A stretch of DNA of 64,000 bases from Thozetella sp. PMI_491. Its lineage: Eukaryota > Ascomycota > Sordariomycetes > Chaetosphaeriales > Chaetosphaeriaceae. Positions 1-11,100 of this stretch are shown piece by piece. Where the stretch lies: positions 687,455 through 751,454 of the forward strand of contig MU270044.1 of assembly GCA_021432635.1 (NCBI GenBank). Direction: 5' to 3'. How positions within the stretch are numbered: position 1 is the first letter of the stretch; each line of letters starts with the position of its first letter. The translations under genes were made by a program, and so were the position numbers. The notes beneath the pieces were generated by a model. It was not told where the DNA came from. It did no database searches and saw only the letters and a list, made by a program, of their open reading frames with translations.

Positions 1-688
1 GGAAGGGTGAGGGGTTGGGGCGGGGCCGAGGAGGAGGCCAACACACCGGAATAAAAAAATAAATAAAAAAAATTGTGCTGGCTACTCTGTACGTGTATGG
101 CCGTTTTGGTTCCCCCACGGGCCGGCCTTTTTTTTTTTTTTCTGTGGTTGCTACCTTCCTCTCGTTGTGCCTGACGACGTGACAAGCCGTCCGAAGCTGC
201 ATTAGGGAGGACTGCCAGCCTTTGCACGGCTGCTAAACCCGCTGCGGAGCTTGATGACGCGGGCCCGCTGGGGTAGCCAAGTTCGCTAAAGATCCGCTGC
301 CAGGTCTAGCGCGGCTTAGAAGCTGTATCAGTCGTAAGTGCAGCTGCTTCTTAGGTAGTCTCCAGACGTCCCATCGAACTTTCCACCACATCCCGCCCGA
401 TTTCCTCCCACTTCTCTCCCGGCCCCGACGCCTTGGAACCCGCCAGCCAGGCCCCTTCTCTACCAACCCACCGGACGGCCGGCTTCGAGCTCCGTTTGTT
501 TGATCTGCCGGGTCTACGGGAGACGCGAGCGGAGCCTTTTTATTTTTACTTCCCGCCCCCGGCCGACAGCGCCGATTGCGCCTAACACCCCTCCGGGGGC
601 TGCGACGCTTTCGCTGTGTCGCACCGTCGACGCGAGCGCCGTTTGGCGCTGGTGCTCGCGCTCCTGAGCGAGCGCTAGCCGGCCTGTC
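1..688. other. Gene-free stretch upstream of the transcription factor gene
   Basis: This stretch is the presumed promoter and 5' leader of the transcription factor gene that follows. It holds an A-rich run near 51-72 and a T-tract near 127-141. Open frames on the minus strand here are Arg/Gly/Pro-rich and show no recognisable domain, so I do not call a gene. Confidence 0.6.
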
Positions 689-3600
689 ATGGCCAGCCCA
701 ATAGGCAACCTCATTCACCCTGACCCCCAGCCACGGTCTAGTCCATATCGCACGCCGGCCCAGCAGTCCCTCACCCTGGTCTCGCTGCCTCCATCGGCCC
801 ATCCGACCGCGTCGCCCACCAGCGCCCAGGGCCTCAGCCGGACTCTGCCCTCCCCCTCCCTCTCCGGGACCGCCCGGCTGTCGTCAGCGCCGGCACCGCC
901 AACCCCCATCGCCGGCGCGTCTGCTACGCCCCAGTCGGCCAAGGGCCACTCTAACACGCAGTCCCTCTACCAGTGCGCCGACTGTCTACGTGAGCGTCCT
1001 TCCCCGGCTGCCTCATTGCTGGCCCCATGCATGCATGCAAGGCTAACCCGGACCAGGTCGATATTCGCGGCCAGAACACCTCCAGGTAAGCCTGGCTTGC
1101 TGGGCCTAGACGGCCTCCACCTCTTCAGCTGGACCCTTGGCTGACCTGGAAACAGAGACATATTGCCACCCATACTCTCGGCAAGCGCTTTACGTGTGAT
1201 GTAGGTTGCCGTCGCACAAGGTCTCTGCCCAGAGACCACCAAGCTGACTCTGAGCCCAGGTGTGTACCAAGGCCTTCTCCAGGGCCGACTTGCTGAAGCG
1301 CCACCGCGCCAATCACTTTGATGAAAATGGCACCAAGAGGAGACGCATCAACTCATCCCCCGGTGCCGGACGTGTTGCGCACGCGTGTGTGGCCTGTTCC
1401 AAAGCACGGGTAAAATGCGAGGAATTGAAGCCGTATGCACACCCTAGCCTGGCCGCCCCTCCCCCCCTCCCTCTACCCCCCTGCTGACCCATGGCCCTAG
1501 ATGCGCCCGCTGCAAGAACCGCGGCATCAACTGCGAATATGCTGCCTCAGAGGATGCGGCCATGCATTTACTTCATCTATCTGCCAACATCCGCAACGTG
1601 GAGCGTCGCGGCAGCGTAGCGAGCACGGAGTCGGGGTACTATCAACCACCATCTACCTCTGGTCACCGTACCCAGCCATACTCCCAACAGGACCAGCAGC
1701 AGCAGCAGCCGCAGCCGCAGCAACCGCCGCCACCCCAGCGTCTGTATGTTCAGCAGCAACACCGCCAGCCGCAGCCGTCACCACAGCAGCAACAGCAGCA
1801 ACATCCGCTAGCGCTTCTTCCTTCCCAGCAGCCGTATCCCGAGCCGTTGGGTACGCCGGTGATCAAAACTAGCCCTTCTCAGACGGACAATGCACCGCTA
1901 GCCGAAGCACAGCTCCCCACGCCCGAGACCCTGATGGAGCAGAGCAACGCCGATGGCTTCCAGCCGCCATATGCCGCCAACGGCATGGTGGACATGGCCA
2001 AACTGCCATTTTCTGACTTTCTGCAAGGCGTGCTCTACGAACAGTCGCTTGGGGATTCATCGAGACTCGTCGAGGCCCAGGGGTTGGCTGTGTTGGACTT
2101 CTGCGACAATGCGAATCTCGATCTGAACGACATAGACTTCGATCTGCTGGATCACTGGAACATCGACAACGGGATGCAGGCTCCTACTCCAAACGTCCCA
2201 AACTTGCATACAAACACGGGAGATCTTATCGACATCACAACAATGCGGAGCAATCTAGTCAAGATATGGACCCAGTCGCCCTGGCGATGGAGCCCTTCGA
2301 TCGAAGATAATGCCTACGTCGAGCAGTCCCATCTGCCCCTTGCCACGCGCGACGTTCAGGGAGCCTCGATGCACGAGGGCGGGCGGAAGCGGGACCGCGT
2401 GGTTAAGGACCAGCTCAACTCGTCCAACAGAGATAAGATATTGGCTATCGTCTTGAGCATATGCCGCAACGATGGTATGATGAAGCGGGTCGCATCGTCT
2501 TTCCCTTCAGCCGAGGTGCTTGATTCATGGATCCATATATTCCTTGCTGCCCACCTCTGCCAAGTATCTAGCTGGATTCATTACGGGTCCTTCTCGCTCA
2601 ACAGCCAGTGGCCAGAATGGCTCGCCTCGGCCGCCTCCGCTGGTGCTGCGTCGGCTCCCGTTCCCACTCTCCGCCGGTTCGGGTTTGCCCTGAATGAAGC
2701 AGTCCGTATGTAGTTGTTCCTTCGCTCATGGTTCGATCTGGACTGACATGACCCCGGCAGGCCTCACTATACCTTCTCGAGTGCGTCAAGCCCCAATAAT
2801 GTCTCGAGACGACATTATTTCGACCTAAATGTGCTGACAGCCGCGTAGTTCGAAGAAAACAACACTAAGATCACGGATATTGGGCTGGTACAGGCGTTGA
2901 TCCTGACCCAAGATGTCGGTCTCTGGAGCGGAAACAGGAGGAAGATGGAGATCGCCGAATGCCGTAAGTCTACCGGGAAGAGAAAATGATTAGAAAAAGA
3001 TACTATACAAGGAACGGGCCATACTAACGAACATCAGACATTCAGATTCCCAACGCGGTAAGACCAAGGAATGAGCAACAACAATAAGCACTCTTACTAA
3101 CAGAATGGAAGATGATGCGATACCGGGGCAAGTACCAGCGATCCGCCTATCCAGTCGTCGTGATAGATCCTTCGGATGAAGGGGAGGTCCTCGAGCAGAA
3201 GTGGAAGAAGTGGTGCGGGTTAGAAGGCTGGAAGCGGTAGGCGCTCGAATCCCTTGCCTCGCAATCGACCGAACCCTAAGCTGATTATTGCTTTCGTAGA
3301 CTCGTCTACCATGCTTTCATGCGGGATGCCCAAGTCTCAATGACGCAATTCTCCAATCCCACCATCACGTACTCGGAGCTGACGCTCCCTCTGCCCTATC
3401 CCAAGGAGCTGTGGTTTGCCCGCTCCGCAGAGGAGTTCAAGATTCGCTACCTCGAACTAGGCGCTGCCGAAGGTAGACGGGCCCCGTCCGTGGGCGACCT
3501 GCTCCGGGAGATCACGCTCCTCTCCACCTGCCATCGCAAGGTTGACGTTCAGCTGTCCATCTCCATATTCCTCCACGCCTTCTGGGCCCTGATCTGGGAG

Positions 3601-4356
3601 TATCGCCAGCTCAACTCCGTCTTGCGCGCCCCAGCCCACGCACCGACCACGCAAAACAGCTCAACCTTGCTTCTCAACTCACGACACCAAGATCTGTGCA
3701 AGCAGCTGCAGGACTTCCAGCAGCTTACCGCTGACTGGCACGAGATGCTCTCGGCGCAAGAGAGCACCGTGCTGCACTTGCTGCTGATGAATCTCAATGT
3801 GTCGCTCGACGACCTGCAGCTTTTCTCGGGCAAGGAGGGCGAGGACCAGGCCCGCCGCGTCTACCCGCGCTTGCAGACTTGGTCCAGCAGCGCTCAGGCG
3901 CGCCAGGCCGTTTGGAGCGCCGGCCAGATCTTCCGCCAGGCCAAGTTCTTCCCGCCCGGTCATCTCAAGGACTTCTATGCCATTGCTGTGCACCATGCCG
4001 CGCTATGCTTGTGGACGTACGGGGTCATCTCAAAGGCGGCCGTCCGCTCGGGAGGCGCCGCCCGCCACCCGGCGTATGAAGTGGTACCACTCGACGGCGA
4101 GGATGGGCCACATGTCAGCCAGTACATCAACTACGGAGCGGGGCGGGCGGTTCTACGGGCTCCGGCGTTACGTGACGGCTCGGCGCCGCCGGCCGAAAGC
4201 CCACTCGACGATCCGCGCGGCTGCATGGAGATCGCACAGGAGATCCTACGGGCGAACTTTGTGGGCGTGCACGAGGGGCTGCCGCCCATCAATGAGAACA
4301 GCATTCATCTGCTGAAGCAACTTGGCAATGCGGCCTGGGCTGTGGGCCTGGGCTGA
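689..4356 (+). CDS. Fungal transcription factor with two C2H2 fingers, a Zn2Cys6 cluster and a fungal TF domain
   Basis: Predicted nuclear DNA-binding regulator of 1029 residues. Exons: 689-989, 1057-1085, 1156-1200, 1260-1432, 1501-2705, 2761-2780, 2849-2963, 3046-3057, 3104-3236, 3300-4356. Seen in the sequence: C2H2 finger 1 (about residues 95-117, C-x2-C ... RPEHLQRHIATH), finger 2 (about 120-142, FTCDVCTKAF ... LLKRHRANH), then a binuclear cluster (about 166-197, CVACSKARVKC then CARCKNRGINC). A Gln-rich tract follows at about 245-285. The C-terminal half resembles the fungal-specific TF domain (PF04082 type). Introns interrupt each finger and the cluster. C2H2 plus Zn2Cys6 in one protein is a known but minor fungal class; the target genes cannot be read from sequence. 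The 12-nt exon 3046-3057 is needed to keep frame and is the least certain part. Confidence in the gene is high, in the exact middle exons moderate. Confidence 0.88.
1691..1800 (+). repeat. CAG/CAA-rich low-complexity tract coding for poly-Gln/Pro
   Basis: This is an imperfect CAG/CAA/CCG-rich run inside exon 5 of the transcription factor. It encodes a Gln- and Pro-rich segment typical of fungal activation regions, and its length probably varies between strains (inference). Confidence 0.8.
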
Positions 4357-5141
4357 GGCGGCCATGGGAAAGTGTCGGCTACTAGGCTAGGCCGGACTTG
4401 GTGGATGCGGGCATGAAAGTTTCTGCATTTATTGTACTTATTTGTATTACTATCCCTCACGGCACTCGCTCGGCGTCTCGGAGACATAGGCGGATCGCCT
4501 AGATACCACATACCTCCTCCTATGCATTGGGCCGTGGTGTCAGGCCGAGGAATAAAAAACATACCAGGCCCGCAAACAATTCGTTACCTTTGTTAACCTT
4601 CACGATCGCTTCGTCTCGCTGGACGCATCATCCAGTCATGGACCGCAACGGCAATCGTGAGACCAAAACCAGACTCGTGAGTTCCAAGATAAGTATTATT
4701 ATTATTAATCAAGGTGACTGCCTAGTGTATCGAGGCTAAGTAAGATGTCGTCTTCTTCATGATTCGTTCGTCATGCGTGCTATCGCCACCATGTGGGAGG
4801 CTCTATTCCATATCTAATATCCCGCGTCTTCGCCCATTTCGAGGATGAACTGCCATGTCATAACGAGGGAAGAGGCAAGATGGATATCATCAACGCCAGC
4901 CAGATGCAGAGTCGCTAAATAAAGGAGTGCTTGGGTATCAAGGGATGTGCCGCTAAAAGTGCCGATAAAGATGGACGAGATAGGATGTGCCTGGACGCTG
5001 TTTCCGGACAGGCCAGGCAGAGTTGGACGATGAGGAAGGTCGAGAGCTGTGGCTAGTGGCAGCAGATTCCGAGAGGTGCAGTGGAAGGATGTGGTCGGCC
5101 CAGGCCAACATCGCCGTGAGATAGCTGCTAGTGCGCACGTC
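4357..5141. other. Gene-free stretch between convergent genes
   Basis: Shared 3' flank of the transcription factor (+) and the small PX-like gene (-). A short ATT repeat lies near 4695-4707. I see no supported gene or RNA. Confidence 0.5.
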
Positions 5142-5531
5142 TTAGAATCCGCTGCAGTCCTCCATCCGTCTCCTCAGGAAGTATTCGACCGCGCAGCTGG
5201 TCCCATGCTTTGAGATTGCATGCCAGAGAAAGTTGTGTAGCCCATCCGCGTCGTCCTCGGAAAGAGATTCGCGGTAAGGGACGCCCAGCCGCAGGTATTT
5301 GAAGTCATCCCAGCTCCGGTATATGGTGCAGGCCCGGTTACGCTTGTAGTACAGCCTGACCTCGTAGACGAGTGTGTGTTCCGCCGTGATGGTGGTCCGG
5401 ATTGTCGGAGACATGACCCAGACGGCGACAGGCAGGTACTTGGCCCCACTGTAGGTGTGATGGTGCTTTGCTGAGTGAATCTGAGGCCTGGCGGGGACAG
5501 GCGGCACTTGTCCGGCGGGCTTGATATGCAT
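5142..5531 (-). CDS. Small uncharacterised protein with a PX-like segment
   Basis: Single open frame of 129 residues from the ATG at 5531. The frame extends slightly further upstream to 5561 but only through a GTG, so an additional upstream exon is possible. The N-terminal third is Pro/His-rich. The C-terminal part has a pattern (YEVRLYYKRNRACTIYRSW, then DDFKYLRLGVP) like the core of a PX phosphoinositide-binding domain, where a beta-sheet is followed by 'R-x-Y-x-x-F/W ... L' and a helix. The end is a compact helical tail with Cys near the terminus. Weak PX resemblance is my inference from pattern only; the domain would be short. It sits alone, convergent with the transcription factor gene and with nearly 3 kb of non-coding DNA on its other side. 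Confidence 0.55.
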   Translation of the reverse strand: MHIKPAGQVPPVPARPQIHSAKHHHTYSGAKYLPVAVWVMSPTIRTTITAEHTLVYEVRLYYKRNRACTIYRSWDDFKYLRLGVPYRESLSEDDADGLHNFLWHAISKHGTSCAVEYFLRRRMEDCSGF

Positions 5532-8386
5532 CGTTGCGCAAGGAGGCGGCCGTGGCTTCACGTCCAGTAGAAGCTGATCAGGGCGCGAGAGAGGAGGCCG
5601 GCTACGCGTATAGGTGCGAAGCGTCTCGTGGTCAGGAAAGAAAGACAGAAGAAAATAACACGGACGGGCGGAAACGCCCTGATGAATACGGGAGAGGGAG
5701 TGATACTAAATGCGTGTTTCCGTGCCAAGAGGTCCCAGGTATAGGGCAGGGATGGGACCGCAGAATAGACCAGCAGGGATAGAGATTGATGGATAGTGTT
5801 GCGTGTCATGACCTCAGTGAGCCCGGGGGATGACGCGGGATATTATATATGGTACATATGTGGCAGGATGAGGCTCTTTGTGGGTGCTGGCGAGATCCTT
5901 GTCTCGCTCTTGGTCTTACCTGGTGTCTTGTAGATGCGCACTGCATGCGCGTCGGAATCCAGGTCAGGCAATGGGTCCTTCCAGGTGGCTCGAGAAAGCC
6001 GACCACTCGCGTGCCACGTCGAGATGCAGCTCGTGGCGGGTAGCATGAAGGCGTCCCCAGGAAACCTCGAGGAAATCAGCCGAGGCATGAGTGCCGATGG
6101 GTGGTAAGCTGAGCATCCCGGCCCGTAGGGCGCCCAACTGCGCGCCGCGAGAGGCGGTGGATGATGTACGGTGAGAGGCAGGACGGCTGTGTCTCCTACC
6201 TGAAACAACCTAATATGTGACAGACAGCACCGCTGCCATACCAGGCAGGCGGCCACTCTTGTTATCTGCCGTACTTGTGGACTGCCCTGTGGCTTTCGCG
6301 TCGAGCCATTGACTGGTCAGCCGACGGCCGGCGCATGAACATGACATGGAAGGGCGGGCCTGACGCAGCAAGTCGACCCGATCGTCGGCTAGGTCTACCC
6401 ACCAAGTCGCCATCCCGGAGACTCGGCAGCGGGGAGTGGGTGCGGGCTAGAAACAAAACAGGGCTGCCTGTTCTAATCGGAGGGTGGAGAGGGGTCGCGG
6501 TTCAGGGATATGGAGAAGCTGTCAGCCTGGTGCAAAGAATGGGCGCAGGCAGGCGGGCATGTGGCTCTTTCTCTCTCTCTCTCTCTCTCTGTGCCTTCTT
6601 TCTCCTTCCCTCTTACTCTCGGCCGACTGGTGGCTGCTGATGCTACGGCTCGCAGCCCCGGGATCCGGAGCCATTGGGCTCGACTCGGCCCAAATCAGAG
6701 ACGAGGAGCTTGCCATCTGCCGTCCGGCCCGCCAGCAAAATGTCGGGGCAGCGCAACCCTGCTGGTCAGCAGCTCGGCCCTCCCGTCCGCCTGGGTTGTG
6801 GTGTGCTGACGAAACCGCAGACTGCCGGCACTGGCTCGACTGGTTGAATGGCTGCCGTCGCTCCAGCCAATACAAAGTGCGGAGAACAAATAGTCGGGTG
6901 CTCCTATTCTGGTCTAGCGTGTTTGATGAAACACGCACTTTGAAGATCCCTGCGCGACCTGAAACGGATTGTCGGAGGCCTGAGAAGGCGGCTCTGTCTC
7001 TCAATGCGACTTTGGGGTGCCACGCAGTTTCGGGGCCGCAGGTTTATAAGGAACGACTGGCCTCTGCGGGCAGTCGGGCAAGAAGCATATCGCAGATTGA
7101 AGCCTTCGCCACACACCTCCCGGGATTTCATCTCTTATAGAACTGTGCATAAAAAGGGAAAGTGAGGAAGGGAATGGGAGGGAGGACGCCTGAGGTGGAA
7201 TAGGGAGCGCGGTATCTGTGGTATGGTGTCTCAAAGCGCTGCCTGGCTCAGGTTGCCACGTTCTTGCTCCGACCGTCGCTGGCCAGAAGCGGACTGCTGG
7301 CACAATGGTGCGCCCAGCTCTCGTGGCTTTCTCTTGCAAGTCGCGGTTGGCTCGGCGATGCAGAGACCCAAGGGTAGACTTGCATGCCTGCTCATATGCG
7401 CTACGCAGAGATGCAAATTGGCCGACTGCCACGAGGGAGAAAGAGCAAGGTTCCCGGATGCGGACCTAGCGTAGGCGAACGCAACTCGCGGGAATGAAGC
7501 TGATGGCCTCCCCACCGAAGCCAGTATGATCTCCCAGATCGATCCGGCGAATGCGAGCTCTGAAGATCGGACGACTAGGGGAGGGGCAGGACCTACGCCG
7601 TATGGGATGCATGCGGCAGGCGGTCCAAGGTCGTCGGCATGAAAGGGCCCTCGGACAGGACAGACGAGACGAACAGTTGATCGCCATCTCTTGAGATAGA
7701 TCGCTCCAGGCCCTTTAGTTGCTTGTTTATTTATTTTTATTTTTTTGACGTGCAGCTCGCGCGGGTTTGACGTGCAGCTGCTTTTTTTTCTTCCTTTCTA
7801 GAAACCCTGGCTTGGTACCTCAGTACTTCTTTTAATATCACCGGGGCTCCTCACTGGGCAGATGGAGGAAGGGGTGAGGTGGAGGAAGCGGGGCGCATTG
7901 GCCCCGGGAGAAACGCGGTGCACCAAAAAAAAAAGCTGCTTGGCTGTCAACAAGCTTCGATTGGAAGGACTGCACCACGGCTGCGCCGAGCAGGGTAAAC
8001 AAGGTACTATGTACGGACGCAGCGACCGACCCCTACCCGTGCATCCCTGGCAGCGACGCTTTCCTTCCCAAATTTCCCCGTGAACAGACATCGGCGCGCC
8101 GGATTGGGCCCATCCTTCGGCCTAGGTCTCCCTGTCTCAGACACTCGCCTGGCCCTGTATTCTTCCCCTTTTTGCTTTCTCCGCCACAAACCCCGACACC
8201 TTGCTTTAAGCTCTGCCCAGGAAGAGTGATAGAAGAAGAAAAAAAGCGACATATCGAAACAACAGCTACCTCCCTCTCAGACACACATAGCTAGCAAGCA
8301 CATCTCATCTATCATTGCTACGCGGCCGCCCTGTCTACAATCCTAACCCCTCCTTCTGCCCTTCCCCCCCACCACCGGTCCTCGCC
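5532..8386. other. Long gene-free stretch between divergent genes
   Basis: Divergent intergenic region of almost 3 kb between the PX-like gene (-) and the NTF2-like gene (+). It holds a CT microsatellite (6566-6590), T-rich runs near 7725-7746 and 7781-7790, and a pyrimidine-rich leader just before 8387. Several open frames of 60-220 codons lie here on both strands, but they overlap each other and show no domain, so I do not call genes. Confidence 0.5.
6566..6590. repeat. (CT)n microsatellite
   Basis: A run of about a dozen CT dinucleotides, slightly interrupted at its left end, in non-coding DNA. Confidence 0.9.
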
Positions 8387-10153
8387 ATGGCGCTGCAGGC
8401 TGCCTACAAGCAGTTTCTCGCTGCGCCGAATTCGTCGGCTCTGGCTGCAGACGCGTCGCTGCACTACATCACGTCTACCACGACGTTCAGCGGCGCGACC
8501 GAGATCATCAAGCACTTGGCCACCCTGCGCAACCAGGTAAAGAAGAAGAAGGAGGATGCCCTCAACGTCGTCGAGGGCGCCAACTCAATCGCCGTCGAGA
8601 TCGAGGCGTCGTTCGAGTTCCTCACCGGCGGCGGCCCCTACCTCCCCGGCTTGGACGACAACTTCCTGACCGATCGCACCGTCTCGCTTGCCATTGTAAG
8701 TGACGCTACATACTTCTTCCCCTCCCCCCCTTTCCTCTCCCCCGAGACATGCCCCGCGCTGTCGCACACATAAGTCGTCTAACACGTGTCACGGCAGATC
8801 CACCTCGTCACCTTCGACACCGAGGGCAAGATTGCGCAAATCCGCCAGAGCTGGGACCAAGGATCGCTGCTCAAGCAGCTCGAGGTCATCGGAAGAACCG
8901 GTCGCAACTGGCCTATCCGTGACAGCAGGGACCAGATCGCCCTTCTCTACAAGTCGATCAAGTCACACGATGGCGCGTCCGTCGGGGCAGCCCAGGAGCT
9001 CCCCGTTCGCTCGCGCGGCAACTCGACCAACATCCTGCGTGACCCGCATGCCTCGCTCTCCTTGTTCGCTCCTCGCGAAGAGAAGGACAACCTTCCCAAC
9101 GCTGTCGTCTCGCCGTACGCCGGCAACCGACCGCGACAGCGCTCCTTCACCGAGATTCTCGGCGATGAGGGCCCGGAGGACGAAGAGGGCGATTCGCCCA
9201 GCCGCGGGCGTTCCCGGTCTCCGAGCAAGTCAGTTGCGCCCAAGGCCGGTGCAAGCAAGAACTTCCAGCCCATCCGTCTCTTCGAGAAGGACGAGAATGC
9301 TGCGGTAGACCAGGACACACCGGAGAAGAACCAGTCCCCGGATCGCTTCTACCGCCCGCACCCAAAGAAGTACGAGCACTTCGACTTCGTCGACGGGAGC
9401 AACCCAGAGGATGCGCCTGCGCGCGGCGTGGACTTTGACAAGAAGCCCAAAACCAAGCACGACAGCACCTGGTCCTTTGACGACTTTGAGACGCCCCAGA
9501 AGCCGACAGTATCGCGGGGACTGCACCGTGCCCGGGATGTGCGCCACTGGGGAAACACCGAGGAGGAATCGTATGAGACGCCTGCCGCTAAGCCTCCGCA
9601 ACAAGTCAAGGCCCGGCGCGACGCCGAGGCGCACTTTGAGCTCCAAGACGACGGCTTCCCGTCGGATGAGCCTCGTGTCGTGCGGCCCCGCGGCGCGACC
9701 CACAACACCAACCTCGGTCTCTATAAGAACAACCTATACAACGAGGACGGCACGGCACCCACCCCTGGTCCCCGTGCCCTAGACACCATCACGAACCTCA
9801 AGGACCGCCACAAGGATTTCAACCCCCACTTCGAGATGACGGACGACGTACCGCAAGAGGGCGAAGAGGAGCCCGCAGCAAAGGTTGGAGAGAACCGCCA
9901 GAAGGCCGTCCGCATGATGGAAAGCAACTGGACTGCCTATGACGAGTCGCCAGCGGCGCAGAAGGAAAACAGCAACCCGACCAAGAAGGGGGATGACCGC
10001 GGCATCTCCACCACCGGCGACGGCATGGGCGGCAAGAAAGGATCCGGACGTGGCTGGGCCATCGGCGACGATAGCGAGGAAGAGCTGGCCCCTCGCCCGG
10101 CTCCCAAGAAGCAGCACGCACAAGCAGCGAAGAGCAGCTTCTGGGATTTCTGA
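8387..10153 (+). CDS. NTF2-like domain protein with repeated aromatic-acidic motifs
   Basis: Protein of 554 residues from two exons, 8387-8695 and 8798-10153. The N-terminal ~140 residues look like an NTF2/SnoaL-type cone fold: the helix AAYKQFLAAP, the strands YITSTTTFSG, the segment HLVTFDTEGKIAQIRQSWDQ and the ending LLKQLEVIGRTGRNWPI. The intron falls inside this domain. The rest is long, charged and probably disordered, with a Ser/Arg-rich patch (RGRSRSPSK). It carries five short aromatic-acidic motifs: HFDFVD (about 297), WSFDDFETP (about 328), HFELQDD (about 382), HFEMTDD (about 447) and SFWDF at the very C-terminus. NTF2 folds often dimerise and bind peptides or cargo, so a scaffold role is possible, but function is unknown to me. 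It is convergent with the permease gene. The ATG at 8387 is chosen because the upstream in-frame sequence is pyrimidine-rich leader. Confidence 0.88.
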
Positions 10154-11100
10154 GGCTCACGACTGCCTGCTAGACCCGACCGCGCCTTCTCCTCGACGGA
10201 CGACCGGAGCGGGAAGAGGATAACGCCGCTAATGTCTCTTGATGATTACATGTCTCCATGACTGGCGAGGAATACCTCTCAGCCGGCCTCTGTGAGCCAC
10301 TGACCTCGCACCAAAATTCCTTTGTCTTGTCTCACCTTCTTTTTTCAGTCTTCGCTCTCACTATCTCCCCCACCTGTCTGCGTGCTGTGTATGTTTGAAC
10401 AAGAATACCATGTACTTACTACCCGAATTCGGCAGCCGGTTTTGGCTAGGATGATGCGCCACGAGATACCAATAAGTGGCCGGAGGGGAGGTTACCCAAG
10501 TGCAAGTGGAAGAAAAGTTTGTCGGCAGCCTGTCTGCGGTCGGACTAGCAGGGCTTAGAACTCGTCACAACGAGCTGCAAAGCGCTAGATTCGCCTTTTA
10601 TTTGTCTAGTACTTAAGACCAAATTCTGAACACAAGTTCATCCAATCGTGTAGAGCGTTTCGTGTGTATATTTCACAGTGAACTCCATGGACATGAGGTA
10701 GTAGGGCTCAGTGGGTATCGTAGTGGCAAGAGCACGACGCAGACACCTTCGGCGATGGATGCCAGCCCTCTCTCAATGCATACTCCGGCCGTTAGTTCCC
10801 CGAGATGTTGTTCATCCCGTCATCAGACCATACATGCCACTATCAAATAGAGGCAACAGAGCAGAAAACGCCCTGCTTGCCCCCCGGGGTATTATTATTC
10901 CCATTGTCCCCATGCGCCCTTGTTCCATGCCCACACTCGGGCCGCTTCCGGGCCCTCTGGGCAAAGAACGCAAAAAGGAACACGCTGACCAAACACCACC
11001 GCAGAGCCGCGGTAGCTCGCTCGCACTCATCATACAACTTTTCCGGCCACCAAAGACGGCGGGCCTGGTCCCCCAGCTCGTACGGGCTCCGCACATGGGC
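10154..11100. other. Gene-free stretch between convergent genes
   Basis: 3' flanks of the NTF2-like gene (+) and the permease (-). Open frames that start here and run rightward to about 11620 are antisense shadows of the permease. Nothing else is supported. Confidence 0.6.

Noticed and set aside
6484-7140. A 218-codon open frame on the plus strand
   Set aside because: It contains the CT microsatellite translated as Leu/Ser repeats, and it overlaps a 160-codon frame on the other strand. No domain is visible.
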